Translations under genes and position numbers: made by a program
The notes under the pieces: generated by a model
Told to the model about the DNA's origin: nothing
The model's database searches: none
What the model saw: the letters and a program-made list of their open reading frames with translations, nothing else
NCBI GenBank assembly: GCA_032871835.1
Contig: CM065297.1
Span: 91,223,052-91,287,051 of the forward strand
From: Dipteronia dyeriana
Lineage: Eukaryota > Streptophyta > Magnoliopsida > Sapindales > Sapindaceae
Direction: 5' to 3'
Length of the DNA: 64,000 bases
In this document: positions 10,864-22,206 of the stretch, in pieces
How positions within the stretch are numbered: the stretch's first letter is position 1
How the letters are laid out: every line of letters begins with the position of its first letter

Positions 10864-11877
10864 TTAGCTACTAGATCCACCAAAGAAAGATGTGCGTGTA
10901 GTTGACCTAACATAATTCTTGAGAGGTGGTCTTGAACTTGATGCAATACACTCCTCCAAATTTTTTATTCTAGCATCTTGTTTTTCAACTATAGCACTAA
11001 GTTCATCAACTTTCTTCTTCAAATGTAAAGCCCAATCCGGAAGAATATTTATGCTAGTCAGTTGACAATCAACTTGTGAACTACTAAATAGTCCAAAAGT
11101 ATCACATGTCTTACCCTTATCCTTATATGACATGTATGACACACGTTTATCACTATATTTTTCCAAGGGTTGTACCAACATATCATCTCCACTACTTTTA
11201 ACACCACGAGCTAAACACAAAGAAGTTATAAACCCCGGTAATGCAAGCTTCTTATCTCCTCTAGTTGAGAAAGCCGCATTGTCTAAGTAAAACATAAGCA
11301 AATCTCTCAGGTTTATAGGTTGATTAGTCACCAAGGCATATACTATTTTGATCTTGTCTTTATTCAACTCGGTTGAATTTGAAGATCCAATAATATTTGT
11401 GCAAATAAAAAGATGCCAAAATGCACTTGCCTTAGTTAACTCATGTTGACTAATATATGCTCTACCTTTCCACTCAAAATAATCATTATCACATAGAGTT
11501 CTACCCATGATATTAAGATTCTCAATGATATCAACATCTAGAAATTTTGAATCAATATCACTAGATAGCCCAAGAAACTTGTTAATGTTTACCGGGTTAA
11601 CTCTAAACACAACACCCCTAATCTCCATCAAAGCATCCAATAAGGTGGCACTCTCTCTATATTCAAGATAAAACTCTCTAACAAGAGTATCATTCACTAT
11701 TCCTAGCATGCTCACCCAAGATTCCCAATTCCTATCCTTAATGCATTTAAGAACATAAGAATCTTTACATTTACCTAAGTCAAAGCCTCTCTCTTGAAAT
11801 ATCTTCTTAGTTCCAAAGATCCCTAAATCCTTTGACCTTGAAGCTTTAGATCCCTTTGAGGTAGACTTGGCTTTCAT
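10864..11877 (-). CDS. E4 extra ORF, 337 residues, plant-transposon-protein-like
   Basis: The longest undisrupted non-pol ORF in the window, on the sense strand of E4, just before the 3' LTR where SIRE elements keep env-like genes. The N-terminus is basic and Ser-rich ('KSTSKGSKASRSK'). Residues of about 50-240 form a compact domain with 'LVREFYLEY', 'VNINKFLGL', 'FWHLFICTNI' and 'LPGFITSLCLARGV', which resembles the domain often called 'putative plant transposon protein' (Pfam PF20167 from memory) and Athila ORF1. Residues of about 285-318 ('LHLKKKVDELSAIVEKQ') look like a coiled coil. No signal peptide or membrane segment is seen, so a true envelope role is unlikely. In frame upstream an ATG at 11925 starts 'MGRTKVT', then a TGA at 11902-11904 blocks it, so the original start was probably 11925. 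Function unknown. Confidence 0.75.
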   Translation of the reverse strand: MKAKSTSKGSKASRSKDLGIFGTKKIFQERGFDLGKCKDSYVLKCIKDRNWESWVSMLGIVNDTLVREFYLEYRESATLLDALMEIRGVVFRVNPVNINKFLGLSSDIDSKFLDVDIIENLNIMGRTLCDNDYFEWKGRAYISQHELTKASAFWHLFICTNIIGSSNSTELNKDKIKIVYALVTNQPINLRDLLMFYLDNAAFSTRGDKKLALPGFITSLCLARGVKSSGDDMLVQPLEKYSDKRVSYMSYKDKGKTCDTFGLFSSSQVDCQLTSINILPDWALHLKKKVDELSAIVEKQDARIKNLEECIASSSRPPLKNYVRSTTRTSFFGGSSS

Positions 11878-11925
11878 AATGGGATTCGATTGATTTCCAC
11901 TTCAGGTAACTTTAGTTCTTCCCAT

Positions 11926-13553
11926 TTGTTCCAGTGAAATAAGATGCTATATACATACAACAAAAGTGAGTGAAAGACAAAACAAGCATATTAGTCACAA
12001 ATATATAAACACAAAGACATATGACTTAAGAATGAATCATCATGCAAGACAAAGATAGTGAGTAATATCTTACAAGTATCATTTAGTCAAAATATGCCAA
12101 CATGTAACAAAATGAAGCATATGAACATATCATAAAAGAGAACAATGTCTAGCATACAATGCTCCCCCTTGATAAATGCTATAACTAAAATCAATGATAG
12201 CATAGAGTTCACAAAGATATTCACACAATCACACATCAAGCAATTTGAAGAAATATCAACAAAATAAGTTTCATATGCTAAGAGAGATACACAAATATTT
12301 TTCAAGTTCTCTCATAATTCTTCAACAATTGTAAAAATATCATCATACTCATAAAAAAGTGTGTGTGTGAGAGATATGCTTCAAAAATATATAAAGAAGT
12401 AGTTTGATAATCAACATGCAAACAATTTCCAATAACTATTCATCTTAAGCTTTTTCCATAAAAAGTCAAACCGATTATCATCCGGAATTTTTGCTATTAA
12501 GAGAATATATTTCAACATATGAGCGTGTGTGTGCATGTGGCTCGTCATCCCATTTCTGTTTTTCAACCCGAGCTCATTTGATTTTCAACTAAACTCCTTT
12601 TCAAGCCTTCCTCCTTTTCTTTTTAGGCTTTGAATCAAAGATTTTTTTTTTAATTTCATTCAACACTTCTTTGATTTTTCCATTTTTTTTTTGCATAAAC
12701 AAAAGTCTCTTCATGACGGCTTTCACTCATCACAATGGTGTAGCTCTTTCCAACATTGGGTAGCTTTCACAACCAATGTTTGTAGCCCTTTTCATGAAGG
12801 TGCTCGTTAAGTTCTATGTAACTGCCGAAGCAAAATGGATACTAACCATTGGTCATTTTAAATGTACTTAAGCACAAAAAATTCAAGGTGTATCCAAGGT
12901 TTACATATTAGTAAACTCAACCTACTAGCAAAACATATAAGAGAAGCATAGTGCAAAATTTAGAAAATCAAGATTTTATGGCTCATAAGCACATGATCTA
13001 AGAGCAATAAGTAGAGACTTAATCAAGATCATTACTTCTCTAATGAGTAGCTTTCAAAGAATATGAAGCTCATATTTTTAAAAGTAATGTCACTCAATAT
13101 ACAATACACAAACAATCATCAAAGTTAAGATCAATGTGAACAATATCACTATTAGATCCTAAAATAGCAAATGTCAATGAGAATCATATGTAAGCTATAC
13201 AAAATTCTCTAATATGACATGCTATGAGATGTATGTCAAAAATTGTGTCAAAAGATGAATATCTAAGAGAATATGCATTAGATTATAGAGATACCTTTTT
13301 GCCTTGAATGTCCTCATGACATCAAGTTGACAATGTTCACAACAAGAGTATAAAAAGCATAATATCTCAACTCAATCAACACATATAACAAAAGAACTTC
13401 TTTAAAGTCAATCAACTAATTTTGACCATCATAACAATCATGATGTGAGATAACCAAGTTCATATCAATACATGGAGTATTCAAAGCTAGCAAGCAAAAT
13501 TCTCAACACAATTGATATATAGCCTCAAAGCTATCTCACATGTGCTTCTTATT
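11926..13553 (-). other. E4 internal non-coding stretch
   Basis: About 1.6 kb between gag and the extra ORF, the place where protease-to-RNase H would be. I find no pol motif on either strand. It is AT-rich with T runs at 12642-12651 and 12683-12692. Either pol was deleted and replaced by unrelated leader-like DNA, or the element never had it. Confidence 0.6.
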
Positions 13554-15477
13554 TTAGTGATAAGAGCACTCACCCTTGACAACAATGTTAAATCTAGAGT
13601 AAAGTCTTTCAATGACTTGATTAACAAGAATATCATTAACACATTCTTCCTTAACATTATCAACACAAACTTTGTCAAGTTGAACAAGATTAGTATTCTT
13701 TCTACTCCACAACTTCTTCTCATGCTTAGCAAAATTATCATGTTTCTCAACTTTCAAGGCCTTAGCATGTTCAAGTTGAAGTTTATTCTCCTTATCCCAA
13801 GATTCATTTCCTAATTTGCATTTTTCAATATATATAACACCTAGGCTTAATTTGACCTATTGTGTTGCAATAATGGCAAATTGGAATAAAAGATGAGATT
13901 GTACCTTTTGGAGTTGAACTAGCTTCACTAGGAGTTTGCAAAGATACCTTGTTCACCATCTTCTTCTTGGCTTTTGATATTCCCTTCTTGTGTGGTTTCT
14001 TATCAATCACGACTTCATCAAAGTGTGTAGGAAGTGATGCTTCTAAGAGCTCCTCTTCAACTACCAAGTCGTCTTCACCACTATGAAAGTTAACAAGGTT
14101 CCTAACACTAGACATACTAACCGAATCATTCACTAAATCCTTAATAGCCTCCTTAGCCATGTCTATCTCTTCCATCAATTCTTGTCCTCTATTCTTCAAA
14201 GAAGATATCACATTATCCTTCTCAAGGTTTATCTTTTCAAGTTCTTTAAACTTCTTCACAATATCACCTTTCTCATAAAGAAGTCTACGAGTAACAACCA
14301 CAAACTCATCTAGTTGCTTTTTGATCAAATCATCCTTCTCAACTACTTCTCTTTGAGCATTGTCTCTAGCTTCTTCAAGCTTTTCCATCTTTTTCAACAA
14401 CTCAAGATTAGTAGGAATGGAACTAAAGCTTTCATCATGATTTTCATCAAGGTTCTTGTTCAAAGATATTGTACTACCAACACCTAGTGAATAATGAGAA
14501 GCCGTTAGAGCTACAAAGTTGCTCACCAACTCTTCATCACTTGAAGACTCACTACTAGAGCTCTCATTATCACTAGAATTATCATCACTCCAAGTAGCCG
14601 CCAACACTTTGCCTTTCTTGTCTTTCTTAGATGGCTTCTTGGTGCACTCACTAGTAAAGTGACCATAACCTTAACAATTATAGCATTGAACCTCTTTCTT
14701 GTTCATGGCTTGATTATTCTTCACAATCCTTGGAGATGATGTTCTCTTGACTCCTTTTTCCTTAGAAGACTTGCCTTTAGGCTTGGCATTCTTCTTTAGA
14801 AACTTCTTGAACCTTCTAACCAAGAGTGCCATTTCTTCATTTTTATCATCACTCTCCTCCTTAATAACATTAAGAGCAATTCCCTTAGTCTTGATCTTTG
14901 GCTTCAAGCACATCTCATAAGTTTGGAGAGACCCAAGCAACTCATCGATGTTCATACTATCCACATCCTTGCTTTCCTCAATGGTCGTCACCTTTGATTT
15001 GAATCTCTTAGGGAGAGACCTAAGGATTTTCCAATTAAAACGCTCTTTTGAGATAGGTACTCCAAATGCTTGACATTGGTTAGCAATATTAAGAAGTTGA
15101 AATTGGAAGTCTTCAAACTTTTCTTCATCACCCATACTTAAACCTTCAAATTGTGATGCCAACATTTAAAGCCTCGATTTCTTCACCGCTAAGGTTCCTT
15201 CATTAGTAACTTGGAGAGTATCCCAAGCTTCCTTTACGGATTCATGAATTTGAATGTAGGAGAATTGATGCCCATCAACTCCTCCAAAGATGGCATTCAT
15301 AGCACGATGGTGCCATTTAGCAACCTCAAACTCATTTGTTGTCCATTCACTCATTGGCTTGAGTATCATGGTTCCATCCTCTTGAACCTTGGTAAGAGGA
15401 CTATAACTTTCTTCAACTACCATCCAAGACCTTTCATCAATAGAGCGGATGTAGGCATTTATCCTTAACTTCCAATA
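13554..15477 (-). pseudogene. E4 gag
   Basis: SIRE-like Gag, the capsid/nucleocapsid protein. A single minus-strand frame runs from 15441 to 13825 with only two internal stops (15166-15168 and 14671-14673). N-terminal part: 'EWTTNEFEVAKW', 'NAIFGGVDGHQF', 'ESVKEAWDTLQ'. Then 'KFEDFQFQLLNIANQ' and 'SLPKRFKSKVTTIEE'. The first zinc knuckle is C-X2-C-X4-H-X4-C but has one stop inside it. A long acidic and coiled-coil region follows. The second knuckle 'CHYCNTIGQIKPRC' has Gln in place of His. A further coiled frame continues to 13554. The true N-terminus is lost in the deletion that joins the LTR remnant at 15477/15478. Confidence 0.88.
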
Positions 15478-15905
15478 CCCAATTCACACTAGAATGAAAA
15501 CTACATAGAGATAGTTTCCAATCATGCATTTTCCAAAACATGTTATTTCCAAACCGATGCATGAGCATTCATCTTCAAGTGTGTGAATGTGTTATACATG
15601 GTGCACAACAATGCAGGGACACATATGAATGAATTGTATGTGTATACCTCTAGTGCATAATGATCCAGGGACACAAATATATGATATATGTGTGTGTGCC
15701 TAAGCCTTGTAAGAGAAAGATAAGGTCTTAGTATACCTTTGTAGAACCATATTGCTTCATTTCTCTTTGAAGACTTAGAACTTGCTTTGACTTGTTGTTT
15801 CTTCTTCCTTGAAGCTTGAATCATCGTGAACCTAAACAACTAAGTCATTACAAGTAAACATCATTTTGATTTGGAATTCATGCCAACACAAACTAAAACC
15901 TAACA
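15478..15905 (-). repeat. E4 5' LTR remnant
   Basis: Only the first 428 bp of the LTR remain, matching 10013-10440. The next base belongs to gag, so the rest of the LTR, primer site and gag start were removed by one deletion after insertion (the TSD is intact). Confidence 0.9.
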
Positions 15906-15910
15906 TAATT
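15906..15910. repeat. Target-site duplication of E4, right copy (TAATT)
   Basis: Exact match to 7839-7843. Confidence 0.9.
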
Positions 15911-17725
15911 AGATTAGCCATTTAATGCCTAGTCCTAACACCCTCACTAACCTCTCCAATGATGTCATCTTTGTCATGGAGTTTCCTAACCCATGGAGCA
16001 TGTTCTTTTGGGTTCAAGAGAGGAATCCTATCAATAGGTTGTGTTATGTCATCATCTAGGTTAGTCTTTTCAACATTAGAAGCATCAACAACCTTTTCCA
16101 AATGGGAGTCATCAACTAGATCTACCTCCTCCTCATGGTCATTAGATTTGAGCTTAGTATCATCAATGACAACATTAGATGATTCCATTACGGTCCTAGT
16201 CTTTAGATTGAAAACTCTGCAGGCTCTACTATTCAAGGCATAGCCAATGAAGATACCTCATCACTCTTAGCATCAAATTTGCCAAGTTGATCACGGTCAT
16301 TCAAAATGTAGCATTTGCTTCCAAAGGTGTGGAAATAGCTAACATTTGGCTTTCTACCTTTCCATAACTCATAGAAGGTTTGCCTAGTGTCGAGCCTTAG
16401 AAAGACTCTATTTCCTATGTAGCACGCCATATTGACGGCTTCGACCCAAAGATTCCTAGGGACATTGTTGCTAAGCAACATCACACGGGTCATCTCTTGA
16501 AGAACCCTATTTTTCCTCTCAATAACTCCATTTTGTTGAGGTGTCCTAGGAGCCGAAAACTCATGAGAGATGTCGAGACTATTACAATAGTTTTCAAAAT
16601 GAGCATTCTCAAATTCCTTCCCATGGTCATGCCTAATTCTTTTAATGCTTTTAATCTTGGAGTTCATTTCATTTTGAATTTTGGAACAAAGCATTTGAAA
16701 CTTGTAAAAAGGTTTCAGATTTTTCTCTAAGAAAATAAGTCCATGTGTAGCTAGAGAAGTCATCTACACACATAAAAATATATCTCTTTCCACCTAAACT
16801 CTCGATTTTCATGAGACCCATAAGATCCATGTGGAGAAGCTCTAGAGGTTCCTTGGTGGATACATACTTGCTCTTTTTGTGCATAATTTTGGTTTGCTTC
16901 CCTTGTTGGCAAGGTCTACAAACACCATTAACCTTTTTCTCAAGCTTGGGAAGGCCTCGCACAACATTGAACTTATCTAAGATTCGTAAATCCCTAAAGT
17001 TCATGTGACCAAGTCTTTCATACCACAACTCAATTTGTTCATCCTTGGACACATTGCAAGAGACACCTCTAGCCTCAAGACAATAGCAATTGTCGCTAGA
17101 TCTCATACCTTTTAACAAGGTTTGTCCATGTGGCAATAGGATAGAACAATCATCCTTCCTAAACAAGACAAAAAGTCCTTCATCACTAAGATGTGAAATG
17201 CTTATCAAATTAGCTTTTAAACCATCAACATACAAAGCATTGGACAAGGAAGGTAATCTAGGAATGGAAATGGTTCCCTTTCCTTTAACCTTCTTTTTGG
17301 ATCCATCACCAAAGGTGACATTTCCTTCCTCATCCATCACAAGAGTCTCAAAGAAACTCTTATTTCCAGTCATGTGCCTAGAGCACCCACTATCCAAATA
17401 CCAAAAATCACAAGAATGAGTTTTCAAAGCAATTTGTGCAACATGACAAAAGTGTTCATCCTTTCTAATCCACCTAGGTGTAATATTCTTCTTCCTAGTG
17501 GTCAATGGTACATGGGCTTTAAGTGTCCTAGGATCATGCAAAGTTGTTCCATTTTTCCTAGTGACATGCATCATGGCTTTAGTCTTCTTCTTCGTTATCA
17601 TGTTTTCTATTCTACACAATTTAATATATCTAAAGCAATTTGGTCTAATGTGACCATCAATACCATAAAAATGACATGTAGGAATAAAGTTAGGAATCAT
17701 GCCATAACCTTGAGGATGCATTGGA
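15911..17725 (-). pseudogene. E3 second zinc knuckle, protease and integrase
   Basis: The frame 16669-17721 starts with a nucleocapsid knuckle 'CHFYGIDGHIRPNC' (second Cys changed to Tyr), then the copia protease active site 'LDSGCSRHMTG', then the integrase zinc finger (H..H in 'YERLGHMNF', C..C in 'CRPCQQGK') and the first catalytic Asp in 'LLHMDLMG'. After a frameshift near 16669-16763 the core continues with the second Asp ('RHDHGKEFEN') and Glu ('PQQNGVIERKNR'). A second frameshift near 16236 leads to the C-terminal linker 15922-16236 ('NLKTRTVMESSNVV', 'PKEHAPWVRKLH'). All three D-D-E residues are still visible. E4 interrupts the junction to RT. Confidence 0.9.
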
Positions 17726-17727
17726 GT

Positions 17728-19487
17728 CTACCCATGTCTTTGTGGTTGTCTTGATTGTTGTTGGGGAGCTTTCCTTATTTGTTGTTGAGCAAGACTTGAT
17801 TGCTTCCTTGGTTGAGCTTGCATGATAGGTATCTTCCCTTTATGAGCTTTCGGTTGAGGGAAGTTAACTTGTGGAGCCCTTATAGGATGGGCTTGAGGTA
17901 GGCTTCTTGGTGCCACCTTCACTTGAGCACTACTTGAACACTCTCCTAGGTTAAGTTTCTTCCTAGGTAATTGATGAGAAAGGACCCATTGAAGTTCATG
18001 CTTCTTACAAAAATGGTCTTGCTTGGAGTGGAGGACATCTTGTCATCTTCAAACCCAAGTCCCTTCTTGTCACTTGGCCTATTTACAACATCTAGTATGT
18101 GTTCAAGTTTTTTGGTACTAGAGTTCATCTTGGCTAACAACTCTCTAGCATATTCAAGCTCTTTATTCAACCCTTCTTCACTCCTCTTAGATCTCACAAA
18201 CTCTTGATTTAGTTGGTCAACTTGAGTTGAGAGGTCTAGGTTTTCTTCTTTTAATCTCTTGATTTCATTCTTGTTCTTTAACCTTGAACTCTCAAACTTA
18301 GCCATGTCGTCCTTGAGATCCATCCTATCCACACTTTCATTTGTTGATTGTGATGAAGATCCATCATCACTAGAGTAGTTTTCCTCTTGAATTTCATTCT
18401 CTTATTCACTAGCATCTTTGCTCCTAAGAGAGGATGTAAATGCTATGAAGTTAGCCATGAGTTCTTCATCATCCGAAGACTCATCTCTTTCATTGGAGTT
18501 ATCACTTTCACTCCATGTGGCAGCCATCACTTTTCCCTTTTTATTGACCTTGTGATTTGCACTTTCCAGGGCAAAATGACCTATCCCACCACATTCATAG
18601 CATTGGACTCCTTTCTTCTTGGTCTTTTCTTGCCTAGGCTCAAACTTTTCGAAGGGAGCCTTTTTCTTCAAGTCTTGACCTTTGGATCCAAAACCTTTCC
18701 TCTCGGACTTGTAGAATTTCTTGAACTTCCTCATTAGCAAGGCCATTTCTTCATTTGAGTCATCACTCTCCTCCTTCTCAACTTTGGAGGCTTTCAAAGC
18801 AATATCCTTTTGCTTTTTTGGTGGTTTGGGGTTAGGACATTTCCTAGATTCATAGGCTAGAAGCCTCCCAATCATTTCACTCGGCTTCATGTCCTTGTAA
18901 CCACTATTCTCTTCCAAAGCCATCACCTTAGACTTAAATCTATCGGGAAGAGATCTCATAATCTTCTGCTTGATCTTTCTATCAGAATAAGGATCACCAA
19001 GTTGATGACTTTGGTTCACAATATCCATCAACCTCACTTCAAAGTCATTGAAGCACCTGTTCTCATCCATCTTGAGCAATTCAAATTGCGTTTGGAGAAC
19101 TTGAAGCTTCGATTCCTTAACCACATCGGCTCCCTCATGTGCAACTTCTAGGATATCCCATGCCTCCTTAGCTATCATAGTATTTTGAACCAACTTGTAC
19201 TGGTTCTCATTCATTGCACATAAGATGGCATGCATTGCCTTCCTATTCCACTTCGATGCCTCAAACTCTTGTGCGTTCCACTGTGCCTTTGGCTTAAGTA
19301 CATCATCTCTTCCATCTGTAGGAGTCATCATGGGTGAAGTGTAGCCATCTTCAACCACCATCTATGCCCTGTCATGAATTTGGCATATATACGACTCCAT
19401 CTTGCCTTTCCAAGAGGCATAATTCACTCCGGTGAAAAGTGGAGGTCTAGTGCCAGAAGATCCCTCACTGCCACCGTTTCCACTCAT
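17728..19487 (-). pseudogene. E3 gag
   Basis: SIRE-like Gag starting at the ATG at 19487 ('MSGNGGSEGSSG'). The first frame runs to 18402 with one stop at 19362-19364, where a Trp is expected. It has 'PPLFTGVNYASWKGKM', '[17 protein letters not shown]', 'DRFKSKVMALEE' and the first zinc knuckle 'CYECGGIGHFALES' (last Cys lost). After a stop at 18402 a coiled coil follows (17946-18332, 'NKNEIKRLKEENLDLSTQVDQL'). After a frameshift comes a Gln/Pro-rich basic tract (17728-17922), then a stop before the second knuckle at 17660. It is non-functional but easy to read. Confidence 0.9.
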
Positions 19488-19600
19488 TGTGTTTAATGAA
19501 TGAATGATATGAATGCATGTGTATGAATGATCAATACACTTACAAAATGCAACACACACCAAAGTGAGCAAGGATCACCTATGTATGTCTAAGAACCTCA

Positions 19601-19611
19601 TCTGATACCAA
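19601..19611 (-). promoter_or_regulatory. E3 primer-binding site (initiator Met-tRNA)
   Basis: ATTGGTATCAGA on the minus strand immediately after the 5' LTR, the standard complement of the plant initiator Met-tRNA 3' end used by copia elements. Confidence 0.95.
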
Positions 19612-19612
19612 T

Positions 19613-21191
19613 TGAAACAAATATTATGGTGTGTATAATATTAATCTAGAGGGGGGTAAATAGATTTTAAACAATTTTACCCAATTTTTGTTAAAGGTCA
19701 AGTTTACAAGAATGCCCTTGGCTAGTTACAATAAAATCACAAGTGTAAAAATACGGAAATATAAATGACACTTGAGATATACGTCGAAACCCTCCAAACG
19801 GGAAAAACCACGGGCTGATATGTACGCCACACACGAACCTCGAATCCACTAATGGCAAAGGAATTACAACCTAATCCCGATTTAAATCCACCACCACTAC
19901 CTAATCCCGGTATAAGTGAACCTATCCATCTTGCTTGCGATTAAAGCTACCTACTCCCGGAAGCAACACAAGTCTTACATGAAGAGATAAAATATCCTAA
20001 GATAATATGTGATGACATTCAATGAACAAACAAGGCTAGGAAACCCTATATGCTTATCTAGGATAATGAGATGACAATTAATGCAATCCTAGATATCAAA
20101 TGCTAAATGACAAGTTCAAAAAGCTTAGCTAAACATAGATCAAACAATCCTATGAAGCTATCACAATACAACACTCAATCAAGCCATCACAACAATCTCT
20201 AATTTGTATCTAAAATATGTTCTAAGAGCATACAAATAAATAAAGAGATGGCTTAGCAAGAAAAACACTTAACTTGTAAGAAGATAGTGAAGAACTTACC
20301 AAACAAGATGTGATGAAGCAACCCTATCTATAGATGCATACTAAATGGCTTTAGATGATGCAAGATGAAGTTTTTATGCACATGGGAATGCTTTGAGTGT
20401 TTAAAGATGAGTTATTGGAAGAGTTTTTCCTTTGAAATGTGTTCTAAGGAAAATATATGATGTTCTGAACTCTTACACGACCTTAAAGCAAAGAGTTATA
20501 TATATATGAGATCCAAACAAAGTGAGGTCGTTTTGGAAAAAATGTTCCAGCTTCCTCTATGTGCGCTGGTGACGTTCGCTGGTCGAGTAGCACACCACCA
20601 GCGCACATTCTAATTTTTTCAATAGGCGCTGGTCGACTGGCACAGCTCAGTGGCGCAACACATGCCATGATCCATTGGAATGTTAAGCTGGTGAGGCTGC
20701 GCTAGTCGAGTAGTGTACAACCAGCGCACTGCCCATTTTTGCATCTTTGCACTGGTGTAGTAGCGCAACTCAGTGGCGCAACACATGCGATAATTCGCTG
20801 GAATGTTGCGCTGGTCAAGTAGCACACAACTAGCACGATGCCTATTTTCAACACTCAAACACACAAAATCAATAAGTTCAAGAGTGATGATAAATGCATC
20901 CTATTCTAATGCCAAACATGACATAAAACATTTAATTACAAGATGCAAATACACCAACAAGAGTCATTTAAACCAAAATGCACACAAGAATAAACACACA
21001 ACATATATGAATAAGAGTTATGCATGGATTTGTGAGTGTGTGCAACTATCTCTTTAAAGCAAGTAAGCACACAAATTTTACCTTTGGTGCTTCTCCTCAT
21101 GAGGTCCTGAGAGCCTAAGCTACCCTTACATAAAACCCTAAAAATGTGGTTTGTTCACGAAAAAAGGCAATCAACAAATGAGGACTTTACA
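19613..21191 (-). repeat. E3 5' LTR
   Basis: 1579 bp, TGTAAAGTCC at 21191 to TTTCA at 19613 on the minus strand. A near-complete match to the 3' LTR, with small indels and many point differences in the GC-rich block. Confidence 0.93.
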
Positions 21192-21196
21192 AAGCT
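21192..21196. repeat. Target-site duplication of E3, right copy (AAGCT)
   Basis: Exact match to 3497-3501. Confidence 0.9.
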
Positions 21197-21221
21197 AAAT
21201 TTAATCACAAGTATACGTCGA

Positions 21222-21239
21222 TCCCTAACAACGGCACCA
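21222..21239 (-). promoter_or_regulatory. E2 primer-binding site (Asp-tRNA type)
   Basis: TGGTGCCGTTGTTAGGGA on the minus strand, a mutated form of the Asp-tRNA complement TGGCGCCGTTGCCGGGGA used by Athila-like elements. The E12 site at 55284-55301 is closer to this consensus. It lies three bases after the LTR. Confidence 0.85.
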
Positions 21240-21242
21240 TTT

Positions 21243-22206
21243 TGGTAAGTGTCATTTCGTATATGAAAATAGCTTGTGAAACAAAATTTATAAACCTGAT
21301 TTGCACTCAAATTTGATATATAATATTACAGCAAGTATGGGTATCGTGTTATAAATATGTGATCAAATTGTGCTCTAGACTAAATGCAGGAAATGTAAAT
21401 TGTAATGATTGTTATGAAGAATCTAACTAAGTTGCAAACTAAGTTTAAACTAATTGAATTACAAAATGTTAGTAAATTAAAAATATATGACAAATGGACT
21501 AAGGGAAAGATGGATTCAATATGCAAACAAAGGGTACTTAAGAATTCTCTCAAATGTCCATAAAACTAATGTAACCAATTTAGAGGGTATATAATGGTTG
21601 TATATCCCTTGTGGGTCTCCAATTTAAAGAGTATAGTATTGGCCACCCACAAGTGATTGTTCATTAAAGTGCATCTATCAAACTAAAGGACTAATCTCTT
21701 TATAAATTCACCAATCTATAGGGTATATAATTGGTACTTAATCTCTCACAAGCAACCAACCTAGATGGTAGAGAATTGGTCATCCATTTGAGATTAGATC
21801 AATATTGAGATTAATTGTTCGGATTTCACTTGAGGAGGGTACTCTTGTTCAATCCTTCCATTCAAATGAGCTTAGCAAAATTGAATAGAGGGTATACCCA
21901 ATTCTCGCCTCAAGTAATTTCTCAAACAATTTGCAAGGATAAGAGGGTACAATCAAATACAAATTATCCTTTAAATCATTAGAAATAACGAATGAAATAT
22001 ACATGACAAATTAATTAGAAAAATATAGAATTCATTATAATACCAAATGTCCACAATAGAATCACATCAATCACCATGTGGGATGATTAACTACTCATGT
22101 CTATTATAAGAAATAAGCAAAGAGAAGAGAGTATAAGAAAACCCACAGAAGAATCCTTATTCTTTAAGATCCAAATTGATCTCGTTTCTTCCTTTGTTGA
22201 GTAGAT
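21243..22206 (-). repeat. E2 5' LTR, 3' portion
   Basis: The 3' part of the E2 LTR, ending in CA on the minus strand next to the primer site. It contains several copies of a 'gagggtata...accaat' phrase (21590-21900) also present in the E12 LTR (54600-54960). It is split at 22206 by E5. Confidence 0.85.
22202..22206. repeat. Target-site duplication of E5, left copy (TAGAT)
   Basis: Repeated exactly at 26571-26575. Confidence 0.88.

Larger units (their letters stand above)
7844..15905 (-). mobile_element. E4: non-autonomous SIRE-like copia element with gag and an extra ORF
   Basis: Bounded by an exact 5-bp TSD (TAATT) in E3 pol. On the minus strand: 5' LTR remnant (15905-15478), gag (15477 to about 13554), 1.6 kb of non-coding DNA, a 337-codon ORF (11877-10864), polypurine tract, 3' LTR (10440-7844). 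A deletion removed about 2.1 kb of the 5' LTR, the primer site and the gag start. No protease, integrase, RT or RNase H is found, so any past mobility after pol loss needed help in trans. The same family is seen in E7. Confidence 0.93.
3502..21191 (-). mobile_element. E3: SIRE/Maximus-like Ty1/copia retrotransposon carrying E4
   Basis: Complete at both ends: LTRs 3502-5086 and 19613-21191 in the same orientation, TG...CA ends, a perfect 5-bp TSD (AAGCT), a Met-tRNA primer site next to the 5' LTR and a polypurine tract next to the 3' LTR. Removing E4 and one TSD copy leaves about 9.6 kb. The minus-strand order is gag (two zinc knuckles and a coiled coil), protease, integrase, RT, RNase H. Pol is split between integrase and RT by E4. 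The coding frames are decayed but more readable than those of E2, in line with a younger insertion. Confidence 0.95.
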
